DNA of 64,000 nucleotides, from contig NZ_LRAC01000140.1 of assembly GCF_001517085.1 (NCBI RefSeq), forward strand, positions 162,476 to 226,475, in the 5' to 3' direction. Each line of letters starts with the position of its first letter. The first letter of the stretch is position 1. The notes under the pieces are model-generated. The model was not told the origin of the DNA. It was given only the letters and a program-made list of their open reading frames with translations, and did not search any database. The position numbers were made by a program, and so were the translations under genes. Shown piece after piece: positions 7,973 to 16,413 of the stretch. The stretch is from Paenibacillus sp. DMB5 (lineage in GTDB: Bacteria > Bacillota > Bacilli > Paenibacillales > Paenibacillaceae).

Positions 7973-10504
7973 CTACATCAACATCTGCGGATCTACGTCG
8001 ATACTGATCTGCAGATTGTTATCGCGGAGCGAATCTTCCAGCTCCTCTGCAATCTGGCGGGCCAGTCCGATGGCATCGATTGCCCCCCGCCATTTGATAA
8101 TACACTGGAACCGGTATCTTCCTTTCAGCTTGGGCAGCGGGGAAGCGACTGGTCCTAGCAGGTCAAGCGCATCCGCGGACAGCTTGTCCAGGCTGGCGAA
8201 CCAGCGGAGCTGTCTTGCCCGTCCCTGCAGATTCAGCGCGTAATTCTCCGCCATTTTCAGCAGGAGCGGAAGCTGCTCGTGCGAGAGGGTGACGAGAATC
8301 AGCCTGCAGTACGGCGGGTAATGCAGGGCTCTGCGGTGCTTCAGCTCTTCACGGACGAAGGAGTAATAGTCGTGTCCGCTCGCATGCACGATCGAGTAAT
8401 GCTCGGGCGTGTAGGACTGCACGACAACTTCACCGGGAAGCTGATGTCTTCCGGCCCGGCCGGCCACTTGGGTAAGCAGCTGGAAGGTCTTTTCACCGGC
8501 CCGGAAGTCCGGCAGATTCAGTGCAGAATCGGCGGTTATGACTCCGACAAGGGTTACATCCGGGAAATCCAGCCCCTTGGCTACCATCTGCGTGCCCAGC
8601 AGGACGTCGGCCTTTTTGTCGCGGAACTGGTTCAGCAGCTTCTCGTGAGAGCCTTTCTCTGTTGTCGTATCCACATCCATCCGGATAACCCGGATTCCGG
8701 GGAAGAGCTTACCCAGCTCTTCCTCCACACGCTGGGTTCCTGTCCCAAAGAAGCGGATATGCTCGCTGCCGCATTCCGGGCAGACCTTCGGCGAAGGTTC
8801 TGCGTGACCGCAGTAATGACAGCGCAGATTGTCACTGCGGCTGTGATAAGTCAGCGAAATATCGCATTCGGGGCAGGTGGCTACATATCCGCAGCTGCGG
8901 CACATGACAAAGGTGGAGAAGCCTCTGCGGTTCAGGAGCAGTACTGTCTGCTCCCCTTTCTCCAGCCTGCTCTCCAGTGCAGCGTGAAGTCTGCGGCTGA
9001 ACATCGAACGGTTTCCTTCCTTAAGCTCATCCCGCATATCCACCACATGCACCTTTGGCAACGCATTGCCAAGAGCACGGGTAGGCATTTCCAGCAGCAC
9101 CGGCGAGAAGTGAATGTCGCTCTGGGACCTGGCAGCATGATAGCTCTCCAATGAAGGGGTAGCAGAACCAAGAATAACGGCTGCCCCGCCCTGCTCTGCC
9201 CTGCGGACAGCCACATCGCGGGCATGGTATTTCGGGTTCTCCTCCTGCTTATACGAGGATTCATGCTCTTCATCCATAATAATCAGCCCCAGGTTGGCGA
9301 AAGGGGCGAATACCGCCGAACGGGCCCCGACAGCTACCATTGCTTTACCTTCCCTGATCTTGCGCCATTCGTCATAGCGTTCACCGACGGACAGGCGGCT
9401 GTGCATAACCGCTACGCCGCTGCCGAACCGTCCCTTGAACCGTTCCACCATCTGCGGGGTTAACGCAATTTCCGGGACGAGCACCACAGCCTGCCGGCCC
9501 TGATCCACAGCACGCTGTATACACTGCAAATAAATCTCCGTTTTCCCGCTGCCGGTTACCCCGTGCAGCAGAAAGACCTCATGCTGCTGCTCATCAACCG
9601 TCCGGGCTATCCGGGTGAAAACCTTCTGCTGCTCAGGTGTAAGCGGCAAAGGTGTACTAGGCTTAAAGTCGCGGCCCCGGTAAGGATCGCGATATACTTC
9701 AATTTCACTAATTTCAATATAGCCCTTTTCTTCCAGCGCCTTGACCGTACCCGCCGTAACCTGCAGAACGGCCAACAGATCCTTCATCGGCATGGGCAGC
9801 ATTTGCTCCATTTCAATCAGAAAGGACAAGACGTCTTTCTGCCGGGCCGACCGCGCCGGGAAGGTGCTGAGCGATTCACGGGCTGCAGCCAGCCCGATCG
9901 CCAGGTCAACAGCCTTCAGCTTCTTCTTGCCCATTTTATCCTTGATGGACTGACTCTCGGTAAGCACGCCCCGGCGCAGCATAAACTTGACCGTCTCTGC
10001 AGCTCCGGGAAAGCTGCGGGTCAGCTGCTTCATGGACACTTCTCCGGCTTTTCTGACGAAATCAATGATCGTCCGCTCCTCCAGATCCTCCTCCAGGAAC
10101 AGCGGAAACAGTTCATCTGCCGGCTTATCCGCAGCTTCAGCCTCTTCGCCCAGAGAGATCAGGCGTTCAGCCTTGCCTTTGAGCGCGGTAGGCAGCATAG
10201 CCTGCAGGGCAGAAATCCGCCGGCAGGCATAGCGCTGGCTCATCCAGTCCCCTAATTCAACAAGCTCCGGTGATAGCGGCGGGAGCAGGTCAAGGACCTC
10301 CTGGATCGGCTTAAGTCCGGAAGCTGTTCCAGTCTCCCCTGACTCCAGCGAAACGACGAATCCCTGTACCGTGCGGTGTCCGAAGGGAACCGCTACACGG
10401 CTGCCGACTTCGATCCACAGCCGCAGAGCATCAGGAATAGAGTAATCGAACGGCCGGTCGGTGCTGCGCACAGGAACATCGACAATGACCTTCGCTATCT
10501 CCAT
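7973..10504 (-). CDS. priA: Primosomal replication restart helicase PriA
   Basis: 843-residue superfamily 2 DNA helicase that reloads the replisome at collapsed forks. After the N-terminal DNA-binding domain come Walker A (GVTGSGKTEIY, about residue 315), the DEEH box (MDEEHESSYKQ), GSATPS, and eight Cys in CxxCGY...CPEC...CHYCG...CPECGS that bind two zinc ions. The C-terminal helicase motifs include QMVAKGLDFP and QVAGRAGR. It is slightly longer than the B. subtilis enzyme. Start ATG shares one base with the coaBC stop (TAATG). Confidence 0.97.
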   Translation of the reverse strand: MEIAKVIVDVPVRSTDRPFDYSIPDALRLWIEVGSRVAVPFGHRTVQGFVVSLESGETGTASGLKPIQEVLDLLPPLSPELVELGDWMSQRYACRRISALQAMLPTALKGKAERLISLGEEAEAADKPADELFPLFLEEDLEERTIIDFVRKAGEVSMKQLTRSFPGAAETVKFMLRRGVLTESQSIKDKMGKKKLKAVDLAIGLAAARESLSTFPARSARQKDVLSFLIEMEQMLPMPMKDLLAVLQVTAGTVKALEEKGYIEISEIEVYRDPYRGRDFKPSTPLPLTPEQQKVFTRIARTVDEQQHEVFLLHGVTGSGKTEIYLQCIQRAVDQGRQAVVLVPEIALTPQMVERFKGRFGSGVAVMHSRLSVGERYDEWRKIREGKAMVAVGARSAVFAPFANLGLIIMDEEHESSYKQEENPKYHARDVAVRRAEQGGAAVILGSATPSLESYHAARSQSDIHFSPVLLEMPTRALGNALPKVHVVDMRDELKEGNRSMFSRRLHAALESRLEKGEQTVLLLNRRGFSTFVMCRSCGYVATCPECDISLTYHSRSDNLRCHYCGHAEPSPKVCPECGSEHIRFFGTGTQRVEEELGKLFPGIRVIRMDVDTTTEKGSHEKLLNQFRDKKADVLLGTQMVAKGLDFPDVTLVGVITADSALNLPDFRAGEKTFQLLTQVAGRAGRHQLPGEVVVQSYTPEHYSIVHASGHDYYSFVREELKHRRALHYPPYCRLILVTLSHEQLPLLLKMAENYALNLQGRARQLRWFASLDKLSADALDLLGPVASPLPKLKGRYRFQCIIKWRGAIDAIGLARQIAEELEDSLRDNNLQISIDVDPQMLM

Positions 10505-11739
10505 TATCGTGTTACTCCGGATATCCGTTCGGCTGCAAGCGTCAGCAGACGGCGCGCGACCTCATCCTTCGAGCTGAGCGGAAGATCCAGCACAAGGCCG
10601 TCTGCATCGTAGATGGACACAATATTGGTGTCCGTGCCGAATCCGGCGCCTTCCCTGGACACATCATTGGCAACGATCAGATCCAGATTTTTGCGGACCA
10701 GCTTATCCTTTGCATAATATTCGGCGTTGCCTGTTTCGGCCGCAAAGCCGATCAGAAACTGGTTATCCTTCACCTTGCCCAGACTCTCCAGGATGTCGGT
10801 TGTTTTAACCAGCTCAAGCGTCATGGTATCCCCGCTCTTTTTAATTTTGGCATCCGCACTATGCTTCGGCCGGTAGTCGGCTACAGCAGCAGCCTTAATG
10901 AGAATATCGCAGCTGTTCCAGCGGCTGACAACCTCATCCAGCATAGACTGTGCCGATTCCACCCGGACCAGGGTAATTTCAGGATCCTGCGGCGGCGTTT
11001 CATCTGTCCGTGCCGCGATCAGGGTTACCTCTGCGCCCATGGCCCGCGCAGCACGGGCGATTGCAAAGCCCATTTTGCCGGAGGAATCATTGGAAATATA
11101 ACGGACCGGATCAATCCGCTCAACAGTTCCGCCTGCGGTAACCATCACTTTTTTGCCGCTTAAAGGACCTTTAAGTCTATCAGCCTGAATATTGAAATAC
11201 TGCTCGACCACACGGACAATCGACTCCGGCTCCTCCAGTCTGCCTTTGCCTACATAGCCGCAGGCCAGCAGCCCTTCTCCGGGTTCGATAAACTGCACGC
11301 CGCGTGAAGCCAGTGTATTCATATTACTGACTACAGCCGGATGCTGGTACATATGCACATTCATCGCCGGCGCCACCATGACAGGTGCTGTAGTGGCAAG
11401 CAGCGTGGTGGACAGCATATCATCAGCCAGGCCATGTGCCATCTTGGCAATTATATTGGCGGTTGCCGGTGCAATAAGCACCAGGTCGGCGGAACCGGCC
11501 AGATCAATATGAGAGATTGAAGCGGGGTCACGCTCCTGGAAGGTATCACTGTATACCCGCTGTTTGGACAGCGACTGAAAAGTCAGCTCGGTAATAAACT
11601 GCTTGGCCGAAGCTGTCATAATAACATGAACCTCGGCCCCCTTCTGGGTCAGCTTGCTCGTCAAAGCTGCCGCCTTATAGGCAGCAATGCCCCCTGTAAC
11701 GCCAAGGATAATGATTTTGCCTGTTAAGCTGTTCAACAT
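10504..11739 (-). CDS. coaBC: Bifunctional phosphopantothenoylcysteine decarboxylase / phosphopantothenate-cysteine ligase
   Basis: 411-residue Dfp/CoaBC for two coenzyme A steps. The N-terminal flavoprotein CoaC half shows GVTGGIAAYK, the PAMN motif (APAMNVHMYQHP) and the substrate-lid Cys (GLLACGYVGKGR). The C-terminal CoaB half shows VTAGGTVERIDPVRYISN, SSGKMG and KAAAVADYRP. A terminator and structured region of 283 bases separate it from rpoZ, so it likely has its own promoter and leads the coaBC-priA-def-fmt-rsmB run. TTTCA-rich leader ends in GGGGGG as ribosome binding site. Confidence 0.96.
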   Translation of the reverse strand: MLNSLTGKIIILGVTGGIAAYKAAALTSKLTQKGAEVHVIMTASAKQFITELTFQSLSKQRVYSDTFQERDPASISHIDLAGSADLVLIAPATANIIAKMAHGLADDMLSTTLLATTAPVMVAPAMNVHMYQHPAVVSNMNTLASRGVQFIEPGEGLLACGYVGKGRLEEPESIVRVVEQYFNIQADRLKGPLSGKKVMVTAGGTVERIDPVRYISNDSSGKMGFAIARAARAMGAEVTLIAARTDETPPQDPEITLVRVESAQSMLDEVVSRWNSCDILIKAAAVADYRPKHSADAKIKKSGDTMTLELVKTTDILESLGKVKDNQFLIGFAAETGNAEYYAKDKLVRKNLDLIVANDVSREGAGFGTDTNIVSIYDADGLVLDLPLSSKDEVARRLLTLAAERISGVTR

Positions 11740-11834
11740 AATCCCCCCTGTTTCAAGCCAGTATCAGGCTCCGATGAACCGGATCTGACATTCAATAGCC
11801 GGATGATAGCCTGAGTCGGCCTATACCGGCAAGA

Positions 11835-11878
11835 AGAAACGGCTGCGCCGCCTTCAGTAAAGGTTGGCACCCGTTTCT
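11835..11878 (-). repeat. Inverted repeat in the coaBC leader
   Basis: AGAAACGG at 11835-11842 pairs with CCGTTTCT at 11871-11878, giving an 8-bp stem with a 28-base loop. It sits directly after the rpoZ terminator in the minus-strand direction and ahead of coaBC. No T-run follows, so it is not an obvious terminator. Confidence 0.45.
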
Positions 11879-11905
11879 AAAAAAATAACAACCTTCCGGT
11901 TGTCA
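11877..11905 (-). terminator. Rho-independent terminator between rpoZ and coaBC
   Basis: Minus strand: ACAACC-GGAA-GGTTGT hairpin with a tetraloop, followed by TATTTTTTTA. It lies 120 bases after the rpoZ stop and 138 bases before the coaBC start. Confidence 0.8.
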
Positions 11906-11910
11906 GGAAC

Positions 11911-11941
11911 AGCCCGGGTACGGGCTACATATGACATTATA
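11911..11941 (-). promoter_or_regulatory. Possible -10 box followed by a short hairpin
   Basis: On the minus strand a perfect TATAAT (11936-11941) is followed after 9 bases by the hairpin AGCCCG-TACC-CGGGCT (11911-11926) and then by the terminator at 11877-11905. No good -35 is seen. If active, it would give a very short structured RNA or an attenuated coaBC leader. Confidence 0.3.
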
Positions 11942-11963
11942 CTACATAATTCCGGCTGACCGG

Positions 11964-11999
11964 AGCAGAAACAGCTGTTAAACGAGAGCTGTTTCTGCT
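11964..11999. repeat. Perfect 13-bp inverted repeat after rpoZ
   Basis: AGCAGAAACAGCT at 11964-11976 and its exact reverse complement at 11987-11999 flank a 10-base loop. It lies 24 bases after the rpoZ stop. Neither strand has a T-run after it, so it is more likely an RNA-stabilising 3' hairpin or processing site than an intrinsic terminator. Confidence 0.6.
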
Positions 12000-12022
12000 G
12001 CAGGTGCAGCAAGAAGCGGAAA

Positions 12023-12232
12023 CTACTCTTCGCCGCGGGTCACAAGGATGCGGTCTTCATAGATTTCTTCCAGCGCAACGCCGACGAACTTATGGGATTT
12101 AGGCGCTTTGACATCAGTCTTGCCGCCTTCACGGAGCAGTCTTGCCCGGCGGGCTGCAGCGACAACCAGCGAATACTTGCTGTCAACCTTGTTCATCATT
12201 TCATCAATAGACGGATATAGCACGTAAGACAC
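12023..12232 (-). CDS. rpoZ: RNA polymerase omega subunit
   Basis: 69-residue omega subunit, which binds the beta-prime C-terminus and aids RNA polymerase assembly. The conserved core YSLVVAAARRAR and the C-terminal ALEEI motif are present. It lies 46 bases after gmk, the standard gmk-rpoZ pair. Confidence 0.95.
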   Translation of the reverse strand: MSYVLYPSIDEMMNKVDSKYSLVVAAARRARLLREGGKTDVKAPKSHKFVGVALEEIYEDRILVTRGEE

Positions 12233-12278
12233 CTCTTCATCATTTACTGTAAATATGGTTCAATCCTGGCAGCGCTTA

Positions 12279-12848
12279 TTATCTTACTTTGCAGTGCTCG
12301 GCGATAATAATGCTCTCAATTCGTTTGCAGGCGAGGTCGATCTCATCATTCACTACGGCGTAGTCATAGTGCCGGATCAGCCCAATCTCATCCTCGGCAA
12401 CAGACATGCGGTGGCTGATTACATCGGGATGCTCCGTACCGCGTCCGCGGATGCGGTCCTTGAGCTCATCCATAGAAGGAGGCAGCAGGAAGACAAAGAT
12501 TCCTTCAGGAAACTTCTCCTTGACCTTCAGCGCACCCTGCACCTCGATCTCCAGAATGATATCTTTACCGCTCTCCAGCGTACGTTCCACAAAATCACGA
12601 GGAGTCCCGTAATAGTTCCCTACATATTCTGCATATTCCAGCAGCTGGTCTGCTTCAATCATTGCAGCAAACTCATCCCTGCTCTTGAAAAAATAATTGA
12701 CCCCGTTCTCTTCGCCTTCCCGCGGATTGCGGGTGGTGGCAGATACGGAATAGACAAGCTCAGGCATTTTGGGTCTTAGTGCTGTACACACTGTGCCTTT
12801 GCCAACGCCGGATGGTCCGGATAAAATAATCAGCAATCCTTTTGACAT
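12279..12848 (-). CDS. gmk: Guanylate kinase
   Basis: GMP to GDP kinase, about 189 residues, with the P-loop SGPSGVGKGTV and the GMP-binding segment TTRNPREGEENGVNYFF. ATG 12848 has GGAG eight bases upstream; an in-frame TTG at 12860 is less likely. Position after remA and before rpoZ matches B. subtilis. Confidence 0.96.
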   Translation of the reverse strand: MSKGLLIILSGPSGVGKGTVCTALRPKMPELVYSVSATTRNPREGEENGVNYFFKSRDEFAAMIEADQLLEYAEYVGNYYGTPRDFVERTLESGKDIILEIEVQGALKVKEKFPEGIFVFLLPPSMDELKDRIRGRGTEHPDVISHRMSVAEDEIGLIRHYDYAVVNDEIDLACKRIESIIIAEHCKVR

Positions 12849-12866
12849 AGTACACTCCAATTGTTG

Positions 12867-13127
12867 TTATTCGTCGTTATCGTCATCTTTACTGGACAGA
12901 CGGTGTGCCACTGTCTCCGGCTGAACTGCCGAGAGGATGACATGGTCGCTGTCCGTGATGATGACGGCCCGCGTCCGGCGGCCATAGGTTGCATCGATCA
13001 GCATATGCCGGTCTCTGGCTTCCTGGATGATACGCTTGATCGGTGCAGATTCCGGGCTGACAATGGAAATAATACGGTTGGCCGACACGATATTTCCAAA
13101 GCCGATGTTAATTAATTTGATTGCCAT
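12867..13127 (-). CDS. remA: Extracellular matrix regulatory protein RemA
   Basis: 86-residue DUF370 protein. RemA is a ring-forming DNA-binding regulator of biofilm matrix and osmoprotection genes in B. subtilis. Conserved segments NIGFGNIV, RIISIVSPESAPIKR and DATYGRRTRAV are seen. The C-terminus is acidic (DDDNDE). Ribosome binding site GGGGGG lies just upstream, and gmk follows within 20 bases. Confidence 0.95.
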   Translation of the reverse strand: MAIKLINIGFGNIVSANRIISIVSPESAPIKRIIQEARDRHMLIDATYGRRTRAVIITDSDHVILSAVQPETVAHRLSSKDDDNDE

Positions 13128-13177
13128 GTTCCGGTTGTTCCCCCCATAGGTTACATCATTGCTTGCCGAAAATCCTG

Positions 13178-14076
13178 TTACTCCATATTCGCCGCCTGCT
13201 CACGAATCTTCTCAAGCTCCGCCTTCATCTCGAGCGTGAGATTCACCAGATTCAGATGATTGCATTTCGACCCGATTGTATTCGTCTCCCTGTTCATCTC
13301 CTGGATGAGAAAATCCAGCTTGCGTCCTGCCGGCTCACTTCCATCAAGCAGGGCCCTGCATTGTTCAAAATGACTGTACAGCCGGGTAAGCTCTTCATCA
13401 ATGTTACAGCGGTCGGCAAAAATAGCAATTTCCATTCCGAATTTATGCTCTTCAAATGGGAACGTTCGTCATTCAGTTCGCTCAGCCGCTGCCGCAGCTT
13501 ATCGCGGTATTCATTTACAACTGCCGGGGCTAAGGTTGTCATCGCCGCGTGCAGCTCTTCAAGATGGACAAGCCTGCGCGACAGGTCGGCCGCAAGATAG
13601 CTTCCTTCCCGGGCACGCATCTGAAGCAGCGACTCCAGGCTCTGCGTTAATCCCCGCTCAAGCATCTCGGACCATTCTTCAGGCGTACCGGCTGATACAG
13701 CCGCCGGCCCCTCCTTCAGTTCCATAACACCGGGCATAGAGAGTATATCACGCAAGGTCAACTCTCCCGCAAGCTCGAACTCCTTCTTCAGCGCTTCTGC
13801 CGATTCCAGATAGGATTTGACCGCCTGACGGTTCAGCTCCTGCAAGGCAGGCGCCTCATCCGCGGTCTCCCTGTTAATGATAACATCTACCCGTCCCCGT
13901 CTGATATGGTTCTGCACAGTCTTGCGCAGCATATCCTCATAAACCGTCCAATCCCGGGGCATCCGCAGCACAACTTCGCAGTAACGGTTATTCACCGATT
14001 TGACTTCGAACGTAATCTTGTAACCGCCGAATTGCAGGGATGATTGACCGTATCCGGTCATGCTAAATGACAACGG
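13178..14076 (-). CDS. YicC/YloC-family endoribonuclease, one frame break
   Basis: YicC-family RNase, about 299 residues after joining. The N-terminus has SMTGYGQ and VKSVNNRY; the C-terminus has FADRCNIDEELTRL and GRKLDFLIQEMNRE. The two parts are in different frames and join as NDERSHFEEHKFGMEIAIF if one T is added to the run at 13454-13456. I prefer the TTG at 14076 (GGATGTG upstream), since homologues begin about four residues before SMTG; ATG 14064 and ATG 14091 are alternatives. It precedes remA-gmk as in B. subtilis (yloC). Confidence 0.9.
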
Positions 14077-14111
14077 AATCACATCCATTACACTATTGTA
14101 ATTGATTCTTA

Positions 14112-15986
14112 CTAGCGAAACAAGGGGGACAATTTGCGCCCCTGCTTGGCCCAAATATACTCCAGCAGCTGTACGCTCATGTCGTAGAACATAAACGGGG
14201 TCATCAGGTATATCCCGTTAAAGTGTTCGGTGGCGGCATCCAGCAGCTCCTTGGCGATGGCGACGCCCTCTGCCCGGCCGGCTTCGCCTTCCAGTCCCTG
14301 CATTCGAGTGCGCACCTCATCCGACAGCTGGATACCCGGCACCTCGTTATGCAGGTATTCGGCATTGCGGCCGCTTGCCAGTGGCATGATCCCGAGGAAA
14401 ATCGGAATATCGAGATGCTTGGTCGCTGCCGCAATATTCGCAATCAGCTCCGGATCATAGACAGGCTGTGTCATAATATAATCGGCACCGGAGGCAATCT
14501 TTTTCTCCAGCCGCTGCACCGCTTTGTCCAGATGCTTCACGTTCGGGTTAAACGCCGCCCCGATCACAAACTTGGCCTTCTGTTTGAGCGGCTTGCCCGA
14601 GAAGGCAATCCCGTCATTAAGCTGCTTGATCATCCGGATAATTTCGAATGAGGTCAAATCGTAAATGGAGCTTGAGCCCGGCAGATCACCGAACCGCGCC
14701 GGATCTCCCGTAACAGCCAGCACATGGTCAATGCCCAGCGCATCAAAGCCCATCAGATGAGACTGGGTCCCGATCAGGTTGCGGTCCCGGCAGGCAACGT
14801 GCACCAGCGGCCTAAGCCCGGTCCGGGCCTGTACCAGCGAGCCGAGTGCCATATTGCTCATCCGTGTTACGGCAAGGGAGTTGTCAGCCAGTGTCAGGGC
14901 ATCTGCCCCTGCTCTGCGCAGCGCCTCAGCGCCTTTCATGAACTTCGTAATATCGAGATCACGCGGCGGGTCGAGCTCAACAATCACTGTATGGCGCTCC
15001 TTCACCAGATCAACCAGATTTGGCTCACGGCCGCTGCGGCCGCCGTCCTCCTCCAGATGCTCATGCACGGTAATGCTGTGCACACTCTGTTTCACGGCCG
15101 GCTCCGGCAGAGGCTGCGGGACATACCCGCGCAGCGCAGCCGAGATTTCAGCGATATGCTGCGGTGTTGTACCGCAGCAGCCGCCGATAATCCGGCTGCC
15201 CATATCCGCAAAGACAGGGGCCATCTGCCCGAAATAATCCGGCGTTGCACCGTAGCGGTACTGCCCGTCCACATAATCGGCAATCCCTGCATTAGGATAG
15301 ACCGACACCGGCAGCGCAAGGCTTCCTTGCAGTGTTTTGAGGGCACGCTTGATGCCGTTAGGCCCGGTCCGGCAGTTGAAGCCGATAATGTCTGCCCCGT
15401 CCTGCTCCAGAACATGAAAAGCCTCCGGCAGCGTTAACCCGTCAAGCGTACGCGCCGTCTCATCCACTGCCAGCTGGCAGATGACCGGAAGGTTGCTAAG
15501 CTTGCGGACCGCCTTCAGCGCCAGGTGAAGCTCCTCTACGTCATAGAAGGTCTCCAGCATAATCCCGTCAGGCTGCTCTTCTAGCAATGCAGCGAACTGC
15601 TGGGTGTAGAAGCGTTTCAGCTCGGAAGCGGACAGATTTGCCCGTTTGCCGGCACGGATAGAGCCTACCGCACCGACTACATACCCGGCCTCCCCCGCCG
15701 CCTTCCGTGCAATCCGCACACCGGCGCGGTTAATATCCTCCACCTTGCCCTCAAGGCCGAATTTGGCCAGCTTGTCATAATTGGCGGAGTACGTGTTGCT
15801 CTCCAGGAGCACGGCTCCGGCTTCAATATAGCTGCGGTGCACATCTTCAATGACTTCAGGAGAGTTCAGATTCAATTCTTCATAGGAGATGCCGACAGGG
15901 AAGCCCTTCTGATATAAAAAGGTTCCCATCGCCCCGTCTCCGACCAACACGTTATTCTTCCATGCAGAGCGCAAATCCGGCTTCAC
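14112..15986 (-). CDS. yitJ: Bifunctional homocysteine S-methyltransferase / methylenetetrahydrofolate reductase
   Basis: 624-residue fusion. Residues 1 to about 300 are a homocysteine methyltransferase with zinc ligands in GFNCRTGP and GGCCGTTP. Residues about 330-620 are a MetF-type reductase (HVACRDRN, VLAVTGDPARFGD, IMTQPVYDP). It supplies methionine using methyl-folate. The start is GTG with GGGGAGG eight bases upstream. In B. subtilis yitJ has a SAM riboswitch, but I see none in the 169 bases upstream. It is not part of the B. subtilis ylo cluster and seems to have been placed upstream of yicC in this lineage. Confidence 0.93.
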   Translation of the reverse strand: MKPDLRSAWKNNVLVGDGAMGTFLYQKGFPVGISYEELNLNSPEVIEDVHRSYIEAGAVLLESNTYSANYDKLAKFGLEGKVEDINRAGVRIARKAAGEAGYVVGAVGSIRAGKRANLSASELKRFYTQQFAALLEEQPDGIMLETFYDVEELHLALKAVRKLSNLPVICQLAVDETARTLDGLTLPEAFHVLEQDGADIIGFNCRTGPNGIKRALKTLQGSLALPVSVYPNAGIADYVDGQYRYGATPDYFGQMAPVFADMGSRIIGGCCGTTPQHIAEISAALRGYVPQPLPEPAVKQSVHSITVHEHLEEDGGRSGREPNLVDLVKERHTVIVELDPPRDLDITKFMKGAEALRRAGADALTLADNSLAVTRMSNMALGSLVQARTGLRPLVHVACRDRNLIGTQSHLMGFDALGIDHVLAVTGDPARFGDLPGSSSIYDLTSFEIIRMIKQLNDGIAFSGKPLKQKAKFVIGAAFNPNVKHLDKAVQRLEKKIASGADYIMTQPVYDPELIANIAAATKHLDIPIFLGIMPLASGRNAEYLHNEVPGIQLSDEVRTRMQGLEGEAGRAEGVAIAKELLDAATEHFNGIYLMTPFMFYDMSVQLLEYIWAKQGRKLSPLFR

Positions 15987-16155
15987 CGCAAGAACCTCCC
16001 CTATACTGTCATTAGTTTCATACTAATGTAACATAAAACGGGATGGATGATAAGCATTCGGGAGCCCAAATATGGACATACCAGGCGGAGGCCCTGCATG
16101 GCATTACAGAAAATGCCCATACTACTTTTATTAACCAGCAAAGGACTGTTCCGGG

Positions 16156-16413
16156 TTGAAAAGAAAAACGCGCAGACTGCTGCTCCGCAAATATGCAGTA
16201 ATCCTTATTTTATCTGCACTGTCCCTGATGTATCTGTATTTATTGGACTGGCTGTTCGGCTATGGCCTGGGCAACATTGCTTACATCCTCAATTATCTCC
16301 TCTATTCCGCTTCGGAAAAGCTGGCTGCCGCCGTCATGGTGCTCGCGCTGATTGTGCCCGATATCATCTACTGGGTCCGCGGCACTCAGCCGGGACGGGG
16401 CTCCGAAAAATAG
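16156..16413 (+). CDS. Small two-helix membrane protein, unknown
   Basis: 85 residues from a TTG with a rather distant AAAGG. A Lys/Arg-rich start (KRKTRRLLLRK) is followed by two hydrophobic segments at about residues 13-35 and 55-75, so two membrane helices with both ends inside are likely. It converges on the germination gene at 16386 and overlaps its 3' end by 28 bases. Small two-helix 'D' proteins occur near some Bacillus germinant-receptor operons, but here the strand is opposite and I cannot show homology. Real coding is likely but not certain. Confidence 0.5.
   Translation: MKRKTRRLLLRKYAVILILSALSLMYLYLLDWLFGYGLGNIAYILNYLLYSASEKLAAAVMVLALIVPDIIYWVRGTQPGRGSEK

Noticed and set aside
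11964..11999. 13-bp inverted repeat as the rpoZ terminator
   Set aside because: No T-run follows it on either strand; the true terminator is at 11877-11905.
15987..16155. SAM riboswitch upstream of yitJ
   Set aside because: The B. subtilis gene has one, but the 169 bases here lack the S-box core and a terminator hairpin.
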